The position numbers and the translations under genes are program-made. From CAVXTT01 sp963764685 (GTDB taxonomy: Bacteria; Bacteroidota; Ignavibacteria; Ignavibacteriales; Ignavibacteriaceae), in NCBI GenBank assembly GCA_963764685.1, contig CAVXTT010000012.1, positions 42,797-106,796 of the forward strand: a stretch of 64,000 bases of DNA, given 5' to 3'. Positions 47,501 to 56,664 of this stretch are shown here, one piece after another. Below the pieces are notes generated by a model that saw only the letters and a program-made list of their open reading frames with translations, had not been told where the DNA came from and did not search any database. The stretch's first letter is position 1, and the number at the start of each line of letters is the position of its first letter.

Positions 47501-50311
47501 TTTTGTTGTTAGGATCGCTTTACCAGTGATGTATTCTCTTTTTGCAAATATTTGATCAAAAAGTACTTCATTAATATAAGTTCCTATACCCCAAAGAGTT
47601 AAACCGGAGCTCCCAAAAAAAGCAATAGCACCTTTTCCTGGTACTTTAATAAACTGTTCTCCAAAAACATCTTGATTATCAAAGTGTGCAGTATAACAAG
47701 TTACACTTGAGATAAAGGGTAACCGACCACCGTTTTCCAGAAGATAGATATCATCATTTAAAAAAGTCAAATCCCACTGATAGCCACCCCCGTGCCCATA
47801 ATAATTTACAAATACTGTCCCGTCTGAAATGGCTTTCCTTATCTCCGGACCTCCTCCTTCATATTGCTGATATTGCGGTTGATTCGGATATCTCATAATC
47901 TTGGTTGCTTTGAAACCATTGGGTTTGAGATAAAGATCTTCCAATTTTACGCTGGCATTATTAAATCCGAAAAAAGCCTCGTCTTGTGCACTTAAACCAG
48001 AGGAAATCAGAAGAACATTTTGCTTCCATTCTTTTGTATTATCTGCAGGATAGTTTCTTATTTTATCCAGGAATATATTTCCCTCCTCAATAGTCTCAAT
48101 TGAAAATCTGGATAACGCCATTTCCGGAACAACATCGTTACCGGAAACTGCGGCAAACATATTATCACTTACAGCCAGCCCATAGGTATGGGTATAATAC
48201 GGAATCGAAGGAATATAGTTTTCCCTGCTTGAGCTAAGCAAATGTCTGTAATCATAACTCATATCCCCCATTAAAACAACGTACGCAGGTGCTGGCGCCT
48301 GCCAATTTTCGAATGCGTTTTTGAGAAATTTTTGCACCGCGAAGGGATCAAGCAATCCGCCCGAGAATTCATCATAAATATCATCTATATAACATATTTT
48401 AACTCTTGGATTGATAATTGTTGTATCAGGGAAATATCCTTCTCTGAAAGATTTCAATTGCTCTGCAACAGAGGTAAATTTTTTATGAGCAATTATTATA
48501 TAATCCGCTCCATTGGTATTGCTGAACAAATCCGAAGGTTGGTCTTGCTTAATTGAATCGGGAGATAAAAAATAATCACTCGCCACACAGAAATATTCCG
48601 TCTCCTGATTCACTGTATCCACAAAAAGTGCTGATTTGTATTCGTCATTGACGATTTGTGCATTTGTTATTTTCTTCCCTTTTGATGGAATATAAACAGT
48701 CATATTGTCTCTGTTCCAATGATATAGCCAGAACCTATTAATACCTGAGTACCGGGCAGGAGAGATAAAGTCGAAGTTATTATCATTTGCTGCATTCATT
48801 CTGTCATATTCCAATTCAAGCCAATTAATTCTTATTTCATCGGAAAAACTTGTACAACTATCACCATCTACAGTAACGCGAATAAAATTTCCCGTCGGGT
48901 AGATGGAAATACTATCTTCACCTATAATAATACTATCCCGACTGAGATAATAAGATTGATCAAATCTGTATTGTGTCTGATCATTCCATATTACGGTATC
49001 TAATACTTTTCCACTAAGGTCAATTATAGCCCAATGGTCAGGGTTACAATACCCATTATTAGTCAGACCATGCATATCTACGCGTATAGTTACTGCACTG
49101 TCAACGTTAAGCCCCGGAGGTTGATTAAAAGCAAATTGGAATGAGGAATTGATTTGCTTATTCTGAACAGATGCTTTCCCCCAAAACCAAAAATCACGAA
49201 GATCATTCCCTGCATATCCAAGGGGTTCATATATGGAATCCTGCTCGAAATGTAAAGCTTTTGGCATACTGATATAACTATTCAGCCAATAATTGGGAAA
49301 CCCATCAACATTTGTATACTTATTTGAAGCTGAATCTCCTTCATAAGAAAACCAATAAACATTCGAATTATTATAAATATTTAGTCTGCAATAGGGTGTA
49401 GAATCAGGCGGATAACCCACGAATTGGAAATAATCACCCGGACCAAATACGCCATCAGTTCCATCAAAAATATCAATAGGGGTACTATTGCCGTTATTGA
49501 TCAATTCCAACTTGTCACTATTAACGTCTGAACCAAGGGGGACACCTGCTCCAACAAGGTATTCATAAGTAATTCTGTACACACCTTTTTGATTCAGAAA
49601 CATTTTAAAATAATTTTTGTTTGGATTATACCAGTTTGAATCTGAAAAAGTTATGGCTTGTGATAATTTGTATCCCCATTTTTGTGCTTCTTTAGGGTTG
49701 ACAACCGTACTATACAAATAATCTCTGGTAAATGAATCAGTGATTGCTTGTCTATTTCCCGTATTTATCTCGTGGTAGGAAATTTCCACGGTTATTCGAT
49801 TGTTTATTTGAAGTTCACGTGTAACAGGATTGTATTGAAATGGTGACACCCTAATTGGTATTATGCGTGCATACCTGAAAATAAATTCTGATCCGATGGC
49901 ACTGATGAATCCGGGGAAATAATCGTTTTTATTGTAAATTTCCTGGTCAATATCTTGCAGGTTAATCTCTTTAAATTGAGGGTCATCCTTTGGATAGGGC
50001 ATTATCATCACATTGGTACGTTTGCTTTGCTCCAGTGAATTGACTTTTAATTCAGGATTTGAATTAAACGGAATGGCTACGTTTACAACATATTCAGGAA
50101 GCCAGGGCTGCCCGGGTTCTCTGAAATCGAATCCCGGACCATCAATTTTAAGAAAATTTTTATCCTCTACTTTGATGTTTCCAAATGTGTACGAGTCCGT
50201 AAAATCAAATTGAATTTTGATAGATGTTTCAGTTGAAGAAAGAATTTTGTGAGTTTGGGAATATGAATATGAAAGAGAAAATGAAAGAATAAGAAGAAGA
50301 AAGTTTTTCAT
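44570..50311 (-). CDS. Very large C25 (gingipain/PorU-type) cysteine protease with T9SS C-terminal domain
   Basis: A 1913-residue secreted protein. It has a signal peptide (NFLLLILSFSLSYSYSQ), an N-terminal propeptide-like and beta-rich region to about 600, and the peptidase C25 domain at about 640-1000. The catalytic His840 is in YYGHGGG and Cys872 in SVTCYTAHF. CARDB/Ig-like domains follow (VTIKNLGVTFPGDSVSV), then a propeller-like region at about 1250-1550, more Ig-like domains, and a terminal FlgD-like/sorting domain (YNYPNPFSSETYFTFQLY). The C25 block resembles the T9SS sortase PorU, which is about 1160 residues in Porphyromonas. This may be a long PorU or a cargo protease. It is the largest gene in the window. 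Confidence 0.82.
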   Translation of the reverse strand: MKNFLLLILSFSLSYSYSQTHKILSSTETSIKIQFDFTDSYTFGNIKVEDKNFLKIDGPGFDFREPGQPWLPEYVVNVAIPFNSNPELKVNSLEQSKRTNVMIMPYPKDDPQFKEINLQDIDQEIYNKNDYFPGFISAIGSEFIFRYARIIPIRVSPFQYNPVTRELQINNRITVEISYHEINTGNRQAITDSFTRDYLYSTVVNPKEAQKWGYKLSQAITFSDSNWYNPNKNYFKMFLNQKGVYRITYEYLVGAGVPLGSDVNSDKLELINNGNSTPIDIFDGTDGVFGPGDYFQFVGYPPDSTPYCRLNIYNNSNVYWFSYEGDSASNKYTNVDGFPNYWLNSYISMPKALHFEQDSIYEPLGYAGNDLRDFWFWGKASVQNKQINSSFQFAFNQPPGLNVDSAVTIRVDMHGLTNNGYCNPDHWAIIDLSGKVLDTVIWNDQTQYRFDQSYYLSRDSIIIGEDSISIYPTGNFIRVTVDGDSCTSFSDEIRINWLELEYDRMNAANDNNFDFISPARYSGINRFWLYHWNRDNMTVYIPSKGKKITNAQIVNDEYKSALFVDTVNQETEYFCVASDYFLSPDSIKQDQPSDLFSNTNGADYIIIAHKKFTSVAEQLKSFREGYFPDTTIINPRVKICYIDDIYDEFSGGLLDPFAVQKFLKNAFENWQAPAPAYVVLMGDMSYDYRHLLSSSRENYIPSIPYYTHTYGLAVSDNMFAAVSGNDVVPEMALSRFSIETIEEGNIFLDKIRNYPADNTKEWKQNVLLISSGLSAQDEAFFGFNNASVKLEDLYLKPNGFKATKIMRYPNQPQYQQYEGGGPEIRKAISDGTVFVNYYGHGGGYQWDLTFLNDDIYLLENGGRLPFISSVTCYTAHFDNQDVFGEQFIKVPGKGAIAFFGSSGLTLWGIGTYINEVLFDQIFAKREYITGKAILTTKSLVGGSGGFYNSQIALLTLLGEPLLKLCLPDKPDFLVQSSNITVEPNNPLVNDTAQVSVTIKNLGVTFPGDSVSVSILAVSEDTSYIITNQKLPSFGEEGSLTVNWIPQSGGLYDLTLRVNEDNSIAENDLSDNEASASFAVFDLGDPSIVEPIDGFSSTAPIINFLLADIGHYIEQNISYNFEIDTSISFQNPLSVSGGVLPEDAVVKWISPALPEGVYFWRVRIFDGSKYSPYSDIRSFTISSVQKDGYYAHSKIFKRYQTYNVNYSEGEEALILNNSPLPPRPSDKTLIGDITVVGAVFDTVGLTTITTDGTFIYFANIWYYAQQFDTTSFSRIHRVGTGNNGTDKGKYYGVFSDFYGKVDNQIFYLDNHIYVATGNPFYLTRIDVGSGMIDSVNIPVGMLNSETARVEGGSFYLATDGVNVYNLTFKDTLGNDKYTLRIFNPADWSLLKQDQILSGSSYAIGFTGFFVAGNYLYPTENYSSNTMRRINLNTNIYEEEWIIFNPPAIFQGYYAWTYDWIKDEIYASVFRNYTMDPKFSKFYGSYLDATGNTLSPPIGPASKWKSIKYDIENQTSSGTYKVDLLGFNKNTRLYDTLYRQIPPDLPLDSISAEKYDYLKAAVEMTDSSTGGTSIIKLKSISVDYLTLPEIIFIKKDFIVTPDTTIQGFDITLDFEAKNIGKVPGDNLKLDFFLDDRDSSFYSQVISIASDSSVPIQSQIFSTAPMSPATLHKIKAVGVLEKSEYFTFNNILTKGFYVARDSIQPDLNITIDGKEIINGDVVSSRPDILITLKDESPLPLDTSLFTVVYNNIPLNFTRPDVSFESSPYPNNEFRLRWNPELPDGRHVLEVLAKDPSGNFSDTIARRIVFYIVNSFDLVEVYNYPNPFSSETYFTFQLYGDNSKLEEFKIKVYTVAGRMIREFDVPTDQLRAGFNKLQWDGRDQDGDLIANGVYFYKVITRNNGEVKTKIQKLAKVN

Positions 50312-50457
50312 TTTAATTTATCCAACTGATTTATTAATAACATTAAATTAAAATTAAATTGCCCCGCGTCATAATATAATACCAAAAAAATCCCCTATTT
50401 CCGGATAATATTGAACTGCTTCAAGATGAAAGATGCCACAGGTCGGCGGTTGATGAG

Positions 50458-52098
50458 CTAGAGAACTTTATAATTTAACGATAGCTGAAAAATATTTTCT
50501 TCGATTTGATTTTTAATGAGAGTATATCCCAAATTTACAAAAATAAAAGGAAGAGGTTCCACGCTAACATTAAATGTATATGAATAATTTTTTTCCAGTA
50601 TACCCTCAAGAAGGCTGATTTCTCTTTCATCATAAAATGAAAAAAACTCCCAAATGTTTCCCCCTACATTCCTCACAAGGTTACCTTCGGAATCCCTAAC
50701 GTTTTGACCGTGTAGACTGTAATTATATATAGCATCAAATAATACTTCAGGAGTCAACTGGTAAGAAAATTTCAAATTAAAATTTGAAGAATTGGGTTGA
50801 TACGGCTCTCCCAAAAGATAGCTGTTATTTGTATAGGTCAGCATTTCTCCGATACCAGGATGTGAGAACATATACGGTCTAACCTGTATATAATCAAAAC
50901 TGAAGGACATATCAGGAAAAATTAACGGATTTGTTAAATAAATACCAGCATTCCAGGCGTTTCGATTAGAGACATCATTCCATCCTTCGTTAAACATTTT
51001 GCCAAAATGAATATCATCAAGCAAAATTGAAGTATTGAGTTCCAATCCCTTTATGATTAATATTCTGAGATCCAGGGATAAGAAAGAATTATCAAGATCG
51101 TTCATTGATCTTTGAGCAGATTCCCAGAATAAAAGTGGATTCAAATATGCAGCTTCGAAAGGGCGGTTAGAATAGATTACAAACTGTGATATTCCCAGTT
51201 TTATATTGTCCGATGGGTTAAAACCAAGCCGGCTGATTGCGATATATTTTGAAGGCTTGGTTTTAACAGTATTGAGCGAGTCAACTATAATAATTGTAGA
51301 AGGCTGAACCAACCAGCCGTGAATAAATTTATAGCTAAATGCTTTGTATTCAAAATTAAACCGAACAAAATCAAAGGGAGGCGGGTTATTTGACAAGACC
51401 ATTCTGTTCTCATATCCACTGCCCCAGAGTACCCGTTCCCTGCCAAGCTGCAGACTAACGTGTTTAGTTTCAAACCTCAAGTACCCCGAGGTATTATCAA
51501 TAAAATTAATTTCTGTTCTATTAAAAGTATATGATTGGGCTATTTCCGGATCGGTTAATGCGGCGGTTCTATTTCCCCACAAGACTTCATTTGTTCCTTC
51601 AAGAAAAAATCCGAGCCACCCATCATATGTCCCATATAGGTTACCTCCAATTTTGCCCAGGAATGCTGGATTTTTTTTATCTGCCTCACCAGTTAAAACA
51701 ATAGTTTTGAATCCCAACAAAGGATTTAACGTAAAATTCAACAAACTATCATTAAAAAGAACAAAATATTTAATCCTGTCAGATTTCAAGTTATTCTCTA
51801 AATCAGAAAACAAGCTTAAAGGTTGTGCGGATATAGCGAATTTCTCAAGAAATCTATGTAATAGTGCTGCTTCAACTTCAGATAATGCTGCCTCTTTCTG
51901 CTTTATATTCAAAAGTAAGCTATCGATTTTTCTCTTAGATAACGGAAGAACAAAATCGTCATAATCGGGAATAATTCCACTTACCTGCATTCTTTTAAGA
52001 AAAATATAGACCGAATTATCAGATGGAATATTCTCTACCTGGGGGTATGATGTCAATGAAAGGATAAGTATAGATGAAATAAGGATGAAGAACTTCAT
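50458..52098 (-). CDS. Wzi-like capsule assembly outer-membrane protein
   Basis: A 546-residue protein with a signal peptide (FFILISSILILSLTSYPQ) and an N-terminal helical segment (YIFLKRMQVSGIIPDYDDF). A long beta-barrel-like body follows, including LQLGRERVLWGSGYENRMVL and SNNPPPFDFVRFNFEYKAF. The combination of GRxxxxWGxG, LSNNxPPFD and the helical bundle fits the capsule-anchoring Wzi family. It ends FQLSLNYKVL. Its start touches the initiating sugar transferase gene (one-base overlap), putting it in the polysaccharide operon. The role in surface attachment is inferred. Confidence 0.75.
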   Translation of the reverse strand: MKFFILISSILILSLTSYPQVENIPSDNSVYIFLKRMQVSGIIPDYDDFVLPLSKRKIDSLLLNIKQKEAALSEVEAALLHRFLEKFAISAQPLSLFSDLENNLKSDRIKYFVLFNDSLLNFTLNPLLGFKTIVLTGEADKKNPAFLGKIGGNLYGTYDGWLGFFLEGTNEVLWGNRTAALTDPEIAQSYTFNRTEINFIDNTSGYLRFETKHVSLQLGRERVLWGSGYENRMVLSNNPPPFDFVRFNFEYKAFSYKFIHGWLVQPSTIIIVDSLNTVKTKPSKYIAISRLGFNPSDNIKLGISQFVIYSNRPFEAAYLNPLLFWESAQRSMNDLDNSFLSLDLRILIIKGLELNTSILLDDIHFGKMFNEGWNDVSNRNAWNAGIYLTNPLIFPDMSFSFDYIQVRPYMFSHPGIGEMLTYTNNSYLLGEPYQPNSSNFNLKFSYQLTPEVLFDAIYNYSLHGQNVRDSEGNLVRNVGGNIWEFFSFYDEREISLLEGILEKNYSYTFNVSVEPLPFIFVNLGYTLIKNQIEENIFQLSLNYKVL

Positions 52099-52673
52099 CA
52101 GATATTACCATCATTCGATAATATGACATTGATGGTTTTCAGACATATTATTAAATCAGAGAAAAAACCAGCGTTATTATAATAGTTCAACTCCATTTGA
52201 ACCCGCTGGTCAGGTGTCATTCTCTGTCTTCCATTTATTTGAGAATACCCTGTAACTCCTGGTTTGAATTTGAATATCTTTCTCTGTTCATTACTATAGT
52301 TTTGGGTAAGTGATGGCATTTCAGGTCTGGGACCCACAATACTCATATCTCCTAAAAGAACATTGATGAAGTTGGGTATCTCATCGATACTGGTTCGTCT
52401 TAAAAATTTGCCCATTTTAGTAAGACGGGGATCATTCTCCTGGGTTAGTTCAGGGCCATAATTTAGTGCATTATCTATCATACCTCTGAATTTGAACATT
52501 TTAAAGTTCTTACCATCTAAACCGGTTCTTTCGTGAATAAAAAACACCGGTCCCTTGGTTTCAAGTTTAATTACAAGCGCACAGAGTAATAATATGGGAG
52601 AGGAAATTAATAAAATTAGAAAACTGAATATAATATCAATAAATCTCTTTAGAAGACTATTTTGCTTACCCAT
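52098..52673 (-). CDS. Initiating sugar-phosphate transferase (PglC/WcaJ-type)
   Basis: A 191-residue monotopic phosphoglycosyl transferase. One N-terminal hydrophobic segment is followed by FKMFKFRGM, RRTSIDEIPNFINVLLGDMS (catalytic Asp-Glu) and IVGPRPEMPSL, then PGVTGYSQINGRQRM. It moves a sugar-1-phosphate to undecaprenyl phosphate, the first step of surface glycan assembly. The small form lacks the CoA-binding-like N-terminal domain. It sits between the aminotransferase and Wzi-like genes. Confidence 0.92.
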   Translation of the reverse strand: MGKQNSLLKRFIDIIFSFLILLISSPILLLCALVIKLETKGPVFFIHERTGLDGKNFKMFKFRGMIDNALNYGPELTQENDPRLTKMGKFLRRTSIDEIPNFINVLLGDMSIVGPRPEMPSLTQNYSNEQRKIFKFKPGVTGYSQINGRQRMTPDQRVQMELNYYNNAGFFSDLIICLKTINVILSNDGNI

Positions 52674-52679
52674 TGAAAA

Positions 52680-53840
52680 CTATTTTTTGAACTTACGCAG
52701 AAGATCAGTTAAGACGTTAATAACTTTTTGAACGTGTTCATCTGACATCCCCGGGTAAATAGGAAGTGACATTAGTCTTGGAAAAACATCAGTAGCAACA
52801 GGATAATCAGTGTCATTTAAATTGAAAGTATTTTTATAAAACAAATGCTGATGCACAGGCATAAAATGAACACCAACTCCAACACTCGCTTTTTTCATTT
52901 CTTCAATAAACTGAGCTCTATTTAATTTTATCCGGTCTAATTGTAGTCTTACGGGGAAAAGGTGCCAGGATGACTCACGATCAGGCTTAACGACGTGCAA
53001 TTCAATAAGTTCGTTGTCTTTTAGAGCATCAGTATATCTTTTTGCAATCGATTTCCTGCATTCCCACATAAAATCAACTTTTTTTAATTGCGGCAATCCC
53101 AGAGAAGCTTGAAGGTCAGTAAAATTATACTTATAACCAGGGGCGACAACTTCATAGTACCATGATCCTGCTTCGGTATATCGTTTCCAGGCATCCCTAT
53201 TTATACCGTGTAAACGCATAATAGTACATCTGTCTGCAATATCTTCGTCGTTAGTACAAATCATACCCCCTTCACCTGTTGACAATGTTTTTGTTGCATA
53301 AAAGCTAAAGCAGGTGACATCAGCGATTGTTCCAATTTTTCTATTTTTATAAATCGCGGGTAAGGAATGGGCAGCGTCCTCCATAACTTTTAAATTATGC
53401 CTGGATGCCAAATCCATAATCTCATCCATATCGCAGGGTTGACCCCCATAATGGACGGGAATTATCGCCCTCGTTTTAGGTGTAATTGCTTTCTCTATCT
53501 CTTCAAGAGAAATATTCAATGTTTGAGGGTCTACATCAACGATAACCGGTTTTGCACCAAAATAACAAACTATTTCGGCTGTTGCAGGAAATGTCATAGT
53601 GGGAAGAATAACTTCATCCCCTGCTTTTATTCCAAAAGCTTCGAGTGCCAAATGTCCGGCAGCGGTCCAGGAGTTGACGGCAACTGATTTTTTAGCCCCT
53701 ATATACGAATTAAATTGCTCCTCAAATTTGATGGTTTTAGGCCCCATGCTTAACCACCCTGAACGGACTGTATCTACTATTTCATTGACTTCATCGTCAG
53801 AAATAAACGGTTTATGGAAAAGTAGAAAATCGCTATTCAT
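52680..53840 (-). CDS. DegT/DnrJ/EryC1/StrS sugar aminotransferase
   Basis: A 386-residue PLP enzyme of the sugar aminotransferase family. The Schiff-base Lys184 is in FYATKTLSTGEGG and the cofactor Asp in MEDAAHSL (D155). HYGGQPCDM and MPVHQHLFYK are also typical. It converts a nucleotide ketosugar to an amino sugar, such as the UDP-4-amino sugars made by PglE or PseC. Next to the initiating transferase it probably makes that enzyme's substrate. The exact sugar is unknown. Confidence 0.9.
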   Translation of the reverse strand: MNSDFLLFHKPFISDDEVNEIVDTVRSGWLSMGPKTIKFEEQFNSYIGAKKSVAVNSWTAAGHLALEAFGIKAGDEVILPTMTFPATAEIVCYFGAKPVIVDVDPQTLNISLEEIEKAITPKTRAIIPVHYGGQPCDMDEIMDLASRHNLKVMEDAAHSLPAIYKNRKIGTIADVTCFSFYATKTLSTGEGGMICTNDEDIADRCTIMRLHGINRDAWKRYTEAGSWYYEVVAPGYKYNFTDLQASLGLPQLKKVDFMWECRKSIAKRYTDALKDNELIELHVVKPDRESSWHLFPVRLQLDRIKLNRAQFIEEMKKASVGVGVHFMPVHQHLFYKNTFNLNDTDYPVATDVFPRLMSLPIYPGMSDEHVQKVINVLTDLLRKFKK

Positions 53841-53901
53841 ATATTAACTTTTTAATCTGTAAGTTAATGATTAAAATTATTTATTTCCAAATTAAAATAT
53901 A

Positions 53902-54594
53902 TCATTTTTTTCTAATCCAACATAGTAAATGTGTTCGTAAAAAAGGGAAAAGGTTTAAAATATTATAAAGCCGGGGATATTCTTTAATCAATCTAGCAAG
54001 CGGAGGGGCCAGGGTAATGCGCCAACTTGTTATTTCTGAATCCTTAAACAGAGTTCGAAGTTCGTCAATCTTTATTCCCTTTACGTCGGGATTCCGAGGG
54101 TTGTCATATGTAAAATCATACCATATTAAACCGCCTCCAGGTTTTATGAAAGACCACAATTTAAGAGCTAACGCTTCTTTGAATTCCTTATCGAGAATCG
54201 AAGTAAATACCATCGATTGGAATACCAGATCAATACTTTGTGGCTGCAAAGATAATTCAAGAGCGTTTCCCTGAATTATCAATGTCTTCCCGGGTAATCT
54301 TTCTTTCAGAATTTCAATTCGCTCCGGGAGAAGTTCATTTGCAATAAGATTCTTCGATTTAAATCCTAATTTTAATAGGAATAACATGTTATTCCCGGAG
54401 CCTGCACCGATCTCCAGTACCTTCTTATCATCAACTGGCAATAAGTTTTTTGATATAAGGCAATTGATAATACATCTTTCTTTTTCCTGTTCGGCCAGAT
54501 AACTTGATGCATTAAAAAAACTATAGCGCCCTGCTAAGGATGACCTTCTTCCATATGCGTTAATTATTCTTTGAACTTCTCTTGATGAATCCAT
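53902..54594 (-). CDS. SAM-dependent methyltransferase (class I)
   Basis: About 230 residues from the ATG at 54594 (MDSSREVQRIINAYGRR); a longer start at 54621 is possible and would increase overlap with the upstream glycosyltransferase. The SAM-binding motif is VLEIGAGSGNNMLFLLKLG, with later IDLVFQSMVFTSILDKEF and GGGLIWYDFTYDNPRNPDVK. Related methyltransferases in polysaccharide loci cap or decorate glycans. It overlaps the GT2 gene, so it is part of the operon. The substrate is not known. Confidence 0.82.
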   Translation of the reverse strand: MDSSREVQRIINAYGRRSSLAGRYSFFNASSYLAEQEKERCIINCLISKNLLPVDDKKVLEIGAGSGNNMLFLLKLGFKSKNLIANELLPERIEILKERLPGKTLIIQGNALELSLQPQSIDLVFQSMVFTSILDKEFKEALALKLWSFIKPGGGLIWYDFTYDNPRNPDVKGIKIDELRTLFKDSEITSWRITLAPPLARLIKEYPRLYNILNLFPFLRTHLLCWIRKK

Positions 54595-55582
54595 AAACTT
54601 TTCTAATAATAAATGTTTCATATATAGCCCGGAGAAATCCTGCTGAATAAGAAATATGCAAGATAAAAACGCTGTAAATGAAGAACAGTTTCAGCCCGGG
54701 TTTTATTTTTTTTGAGATTATAGCAACGAAAACAATAGAAATAATATATATTATGGGGACCAGGAGTCCAATCCAAATTCTGCCTAAGACGATGGCCAAA
54801 ACTAAAAGAGCAAAAATTGTAATAAAAAAAGAAGGGGGGACGATTTGCCTATAAGATATAGGGATTTTATATTTCCTTATAACCGCTACTCTATAGTAGC
54901 CGTATAAATAATATTGCATAAATAGGGAAGAGAATGAACTTCTGACGACATATTCACTCTGCACTCTGGGAGATATATATATATATTTATTATTTTGTCT
55001 TAACCGGAAGCAAAATTCATCATCCTGGTTTTTAATCAAGCTTTCATCATAAAGCCCTATTTCTTTAAATACTTCCCTTTTAAACATCGGAAAGCAAGCC
55101 ATCTCTGCATAACCCTCATAATCCGGAAATCTATGTTTAGCATTTCCTACGCCAATAGGATGAGACATAGCAGTTGCTATCGCCCTGCCTATATTATTCA
55201 TCCCGATGCTTTTTATAGGCCCTCCAACACACGAAACTTCAGGATGCTGTTCAAATAATTTTAAACAACTTGCCAGGTAATACTTATCATAAACTGAATG
55301 TGCCCCCATAATGACTATGTACCTCCCCTTCGAATTCTTAATTCCCATATTCAAAGCGAAAGGAGTATACTTTTGTTCATTTAAAAGAACAGATATCTTC
55401 TCATTATCATTTGATAGTCTGTTCAAAATATCTCTTGTATCATCATTACTCATCCCATCAACAACAATTATTTCAAAACTGCCATTAAGATTCTTTTGTT
55501 GAAGTAATGAGTTTAAACAGGGGGAAATATATTTCTCCTCATTTCGGCAAGGTATAATTACAGATATTAAGATCTCACTCAT
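54560..55582 (-). CDS. Glycosyltransferase family 2 with C-terminal membrane segments
   Basis: A 340-residue GT2 protein. The N-terminal GT-A domain has ISVIIPCRNEEKYISPCLNS, IIVVDGMSNDDTRDIL and KNQDDEFCFRLRQ (ED-type acceptor region). Two or three C-terminal hydrophobic helices (FFITIFALLVLAIVLGRIWI) anchor it, as in many exopolysaccharide GT2 enzymes including those of ExoA type. The start overlaps the GT4 gene by four bases. Substrates unknown. Confidence 0.88.
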   Translation of the reverse strand: MSEILISVIIPCRNEEKYISPCLNSLLQQKNLNGSFEIIVVDGMSNDDTRDILNRLSNDNEKISVLLNEQKYTPFALNMGIKNSKGRYIVIMGAHSVYDKYYLASCLKLFEQHPEVSCVGGPIKSIGMNNIGRAIATAMSHPIGVGNAKHRFPDYEGYAEMACFPMFKREVFKEIGLYDESLIKNQDDEFCFRLRQNNKYIYISPRVQSEYVVRSSFSSLFMQYYLYGYYRVAVIRKYKIPISYRQIVPPSFFITIFALLVLAIVLGRIWIGLLVPIIYIISIVFVAIISKKIKPGLKLFFIYSVFILHISYSAGFLRAIYETFIIRKVYGFIKRSSKNN

Positions 55583-56664
55583 ATCAACTCTTGGTATATT
55601 CTAATCATCTTGTCAGCATTATCAATGAGATTATACATTTTTCGTACTCTTTCCTGACCTTTTAGTCCCATACTTTCTCTTAAAGACGGATTTAAAATTA
55701 ATTTTTCGATTGCCCCTGCGGCTGCATCTGAACTATGAGGATCCACTAAAATTCCTGTTAAATCATTCTCAATAATTTCGGAATATCCTGCCACATTAGT
55801 TGCTACTACAGGCTTCCCACAAGCGGCAGCTTCAACCGCTGATACACCAAAACTTTCCTCAATAGACAAGAATATAGGGATTGTTATTTTTCTGTGATAT
55901 TCCGGTATTTGTCCCGGGTGGATGTATCCAGTAAAATCTACCAAATCTTCTATCAGCAGCTCTTTTGTTAAATTCTTCAAATAGTCTTCTTCTGTTCCTT
56001 TACCAACAATCAAAAGCCTCAAAGGCAGATTAGGATATTTATCGACAATTTTTTTAAAAGCCTGGATGAGATAATTTATTCCGTATATTTTTTCGAGCAA
56101 TTTTATGGTACCTATAGTTATTACATTATCATTATTAGAAGCGGGATAGAAAATATTCATGTCAACTCCAAATGGGGTAACTTCAATTCTATGCGATGTA
56201 TATTTTTGAACCTCTTTCTTCATCACCTCACTTGTAGATAATATAATGTCAGCTTGATTAATAATGTATTTAAAAACTTTCCTATGGAGAAAACTATAAT
56301 TTGGAAAATTAAATACATCAGATCCCCAAACCGAAATAATCAAAGGCCGAAACTGACTCATTACACCTAACAGTCCATAACTGGTTGCATAATGTGCGTG
56401 AACAATCTGCGGATTAATCTTGCGGATGTATCTTTTAAGATCCAGGAAAGAGCTTAGATAAACAATTTTTCTGCCGCTGCTGAAAGATCTATCAAGTTTA
56501 TGTGACTTGACCCCAACAGTGATGACCTCAATTTTCTTATTATAATCTTCAGGATTGTAATGGCTCAAGCCCCACACAAATACTTCAAGTCCTTTTTCTG
56601 AGAGTATATTTGCCCATTTAATGGTGTGAGCACTATTTGGATCAGATAATAATAAAACTCTCAT
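55579..56664 (-). CDS. Glycosyltransferase family 4
   Basis: A 361-residue GT-B enzyme. N-terminal LLSDPNSAHTIKWANILSEK and IVHAHYATSYGLLG; C-terminal LLIVGKGTEEDYLKNL, DLVDFTGYIHPGQIPEYH and EESFGVSAVEAAACGKPVV, the donor-binding ExxxxxxxE block of retaining GT4 enzymes. It overlaps the O-antigen ligase gene and the GT2 gene by four bases each. The sugar specificity is unknown. Confidence 0.9.
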   Translation of the reverse strand: MRVLLLSDPNSAHTIKWANILSEKGLEVFVWGLSHYNPEDYNKKIEVITVGVKSHKLDRSFSSGRKIVYLSSFLDLKRYIRKINPQIVHAHYATSYGLLGVMSQFRPLIISVWGSDVFNFPNYSFLHRKVFKYIINQADIILSTSEVMKKEVQKYTSHRIEVTPFGVDMNIFYPASNNDNVITIGTIKLLEKIYGINYLIQAFKKIVDKYPNLPLRLLIVGKGTEEDYLKNLTKELLIEDLVDFTGYIHPGQIPEYHRKITIPIFLSIEESFGVSAVEAAACGKPVVATNVAGYSEIIENDLTGILVDPHSSDAAAGAIEKLILNPSLRESMGLKGQERVRKMYNLIDNADKMIRIYQELI

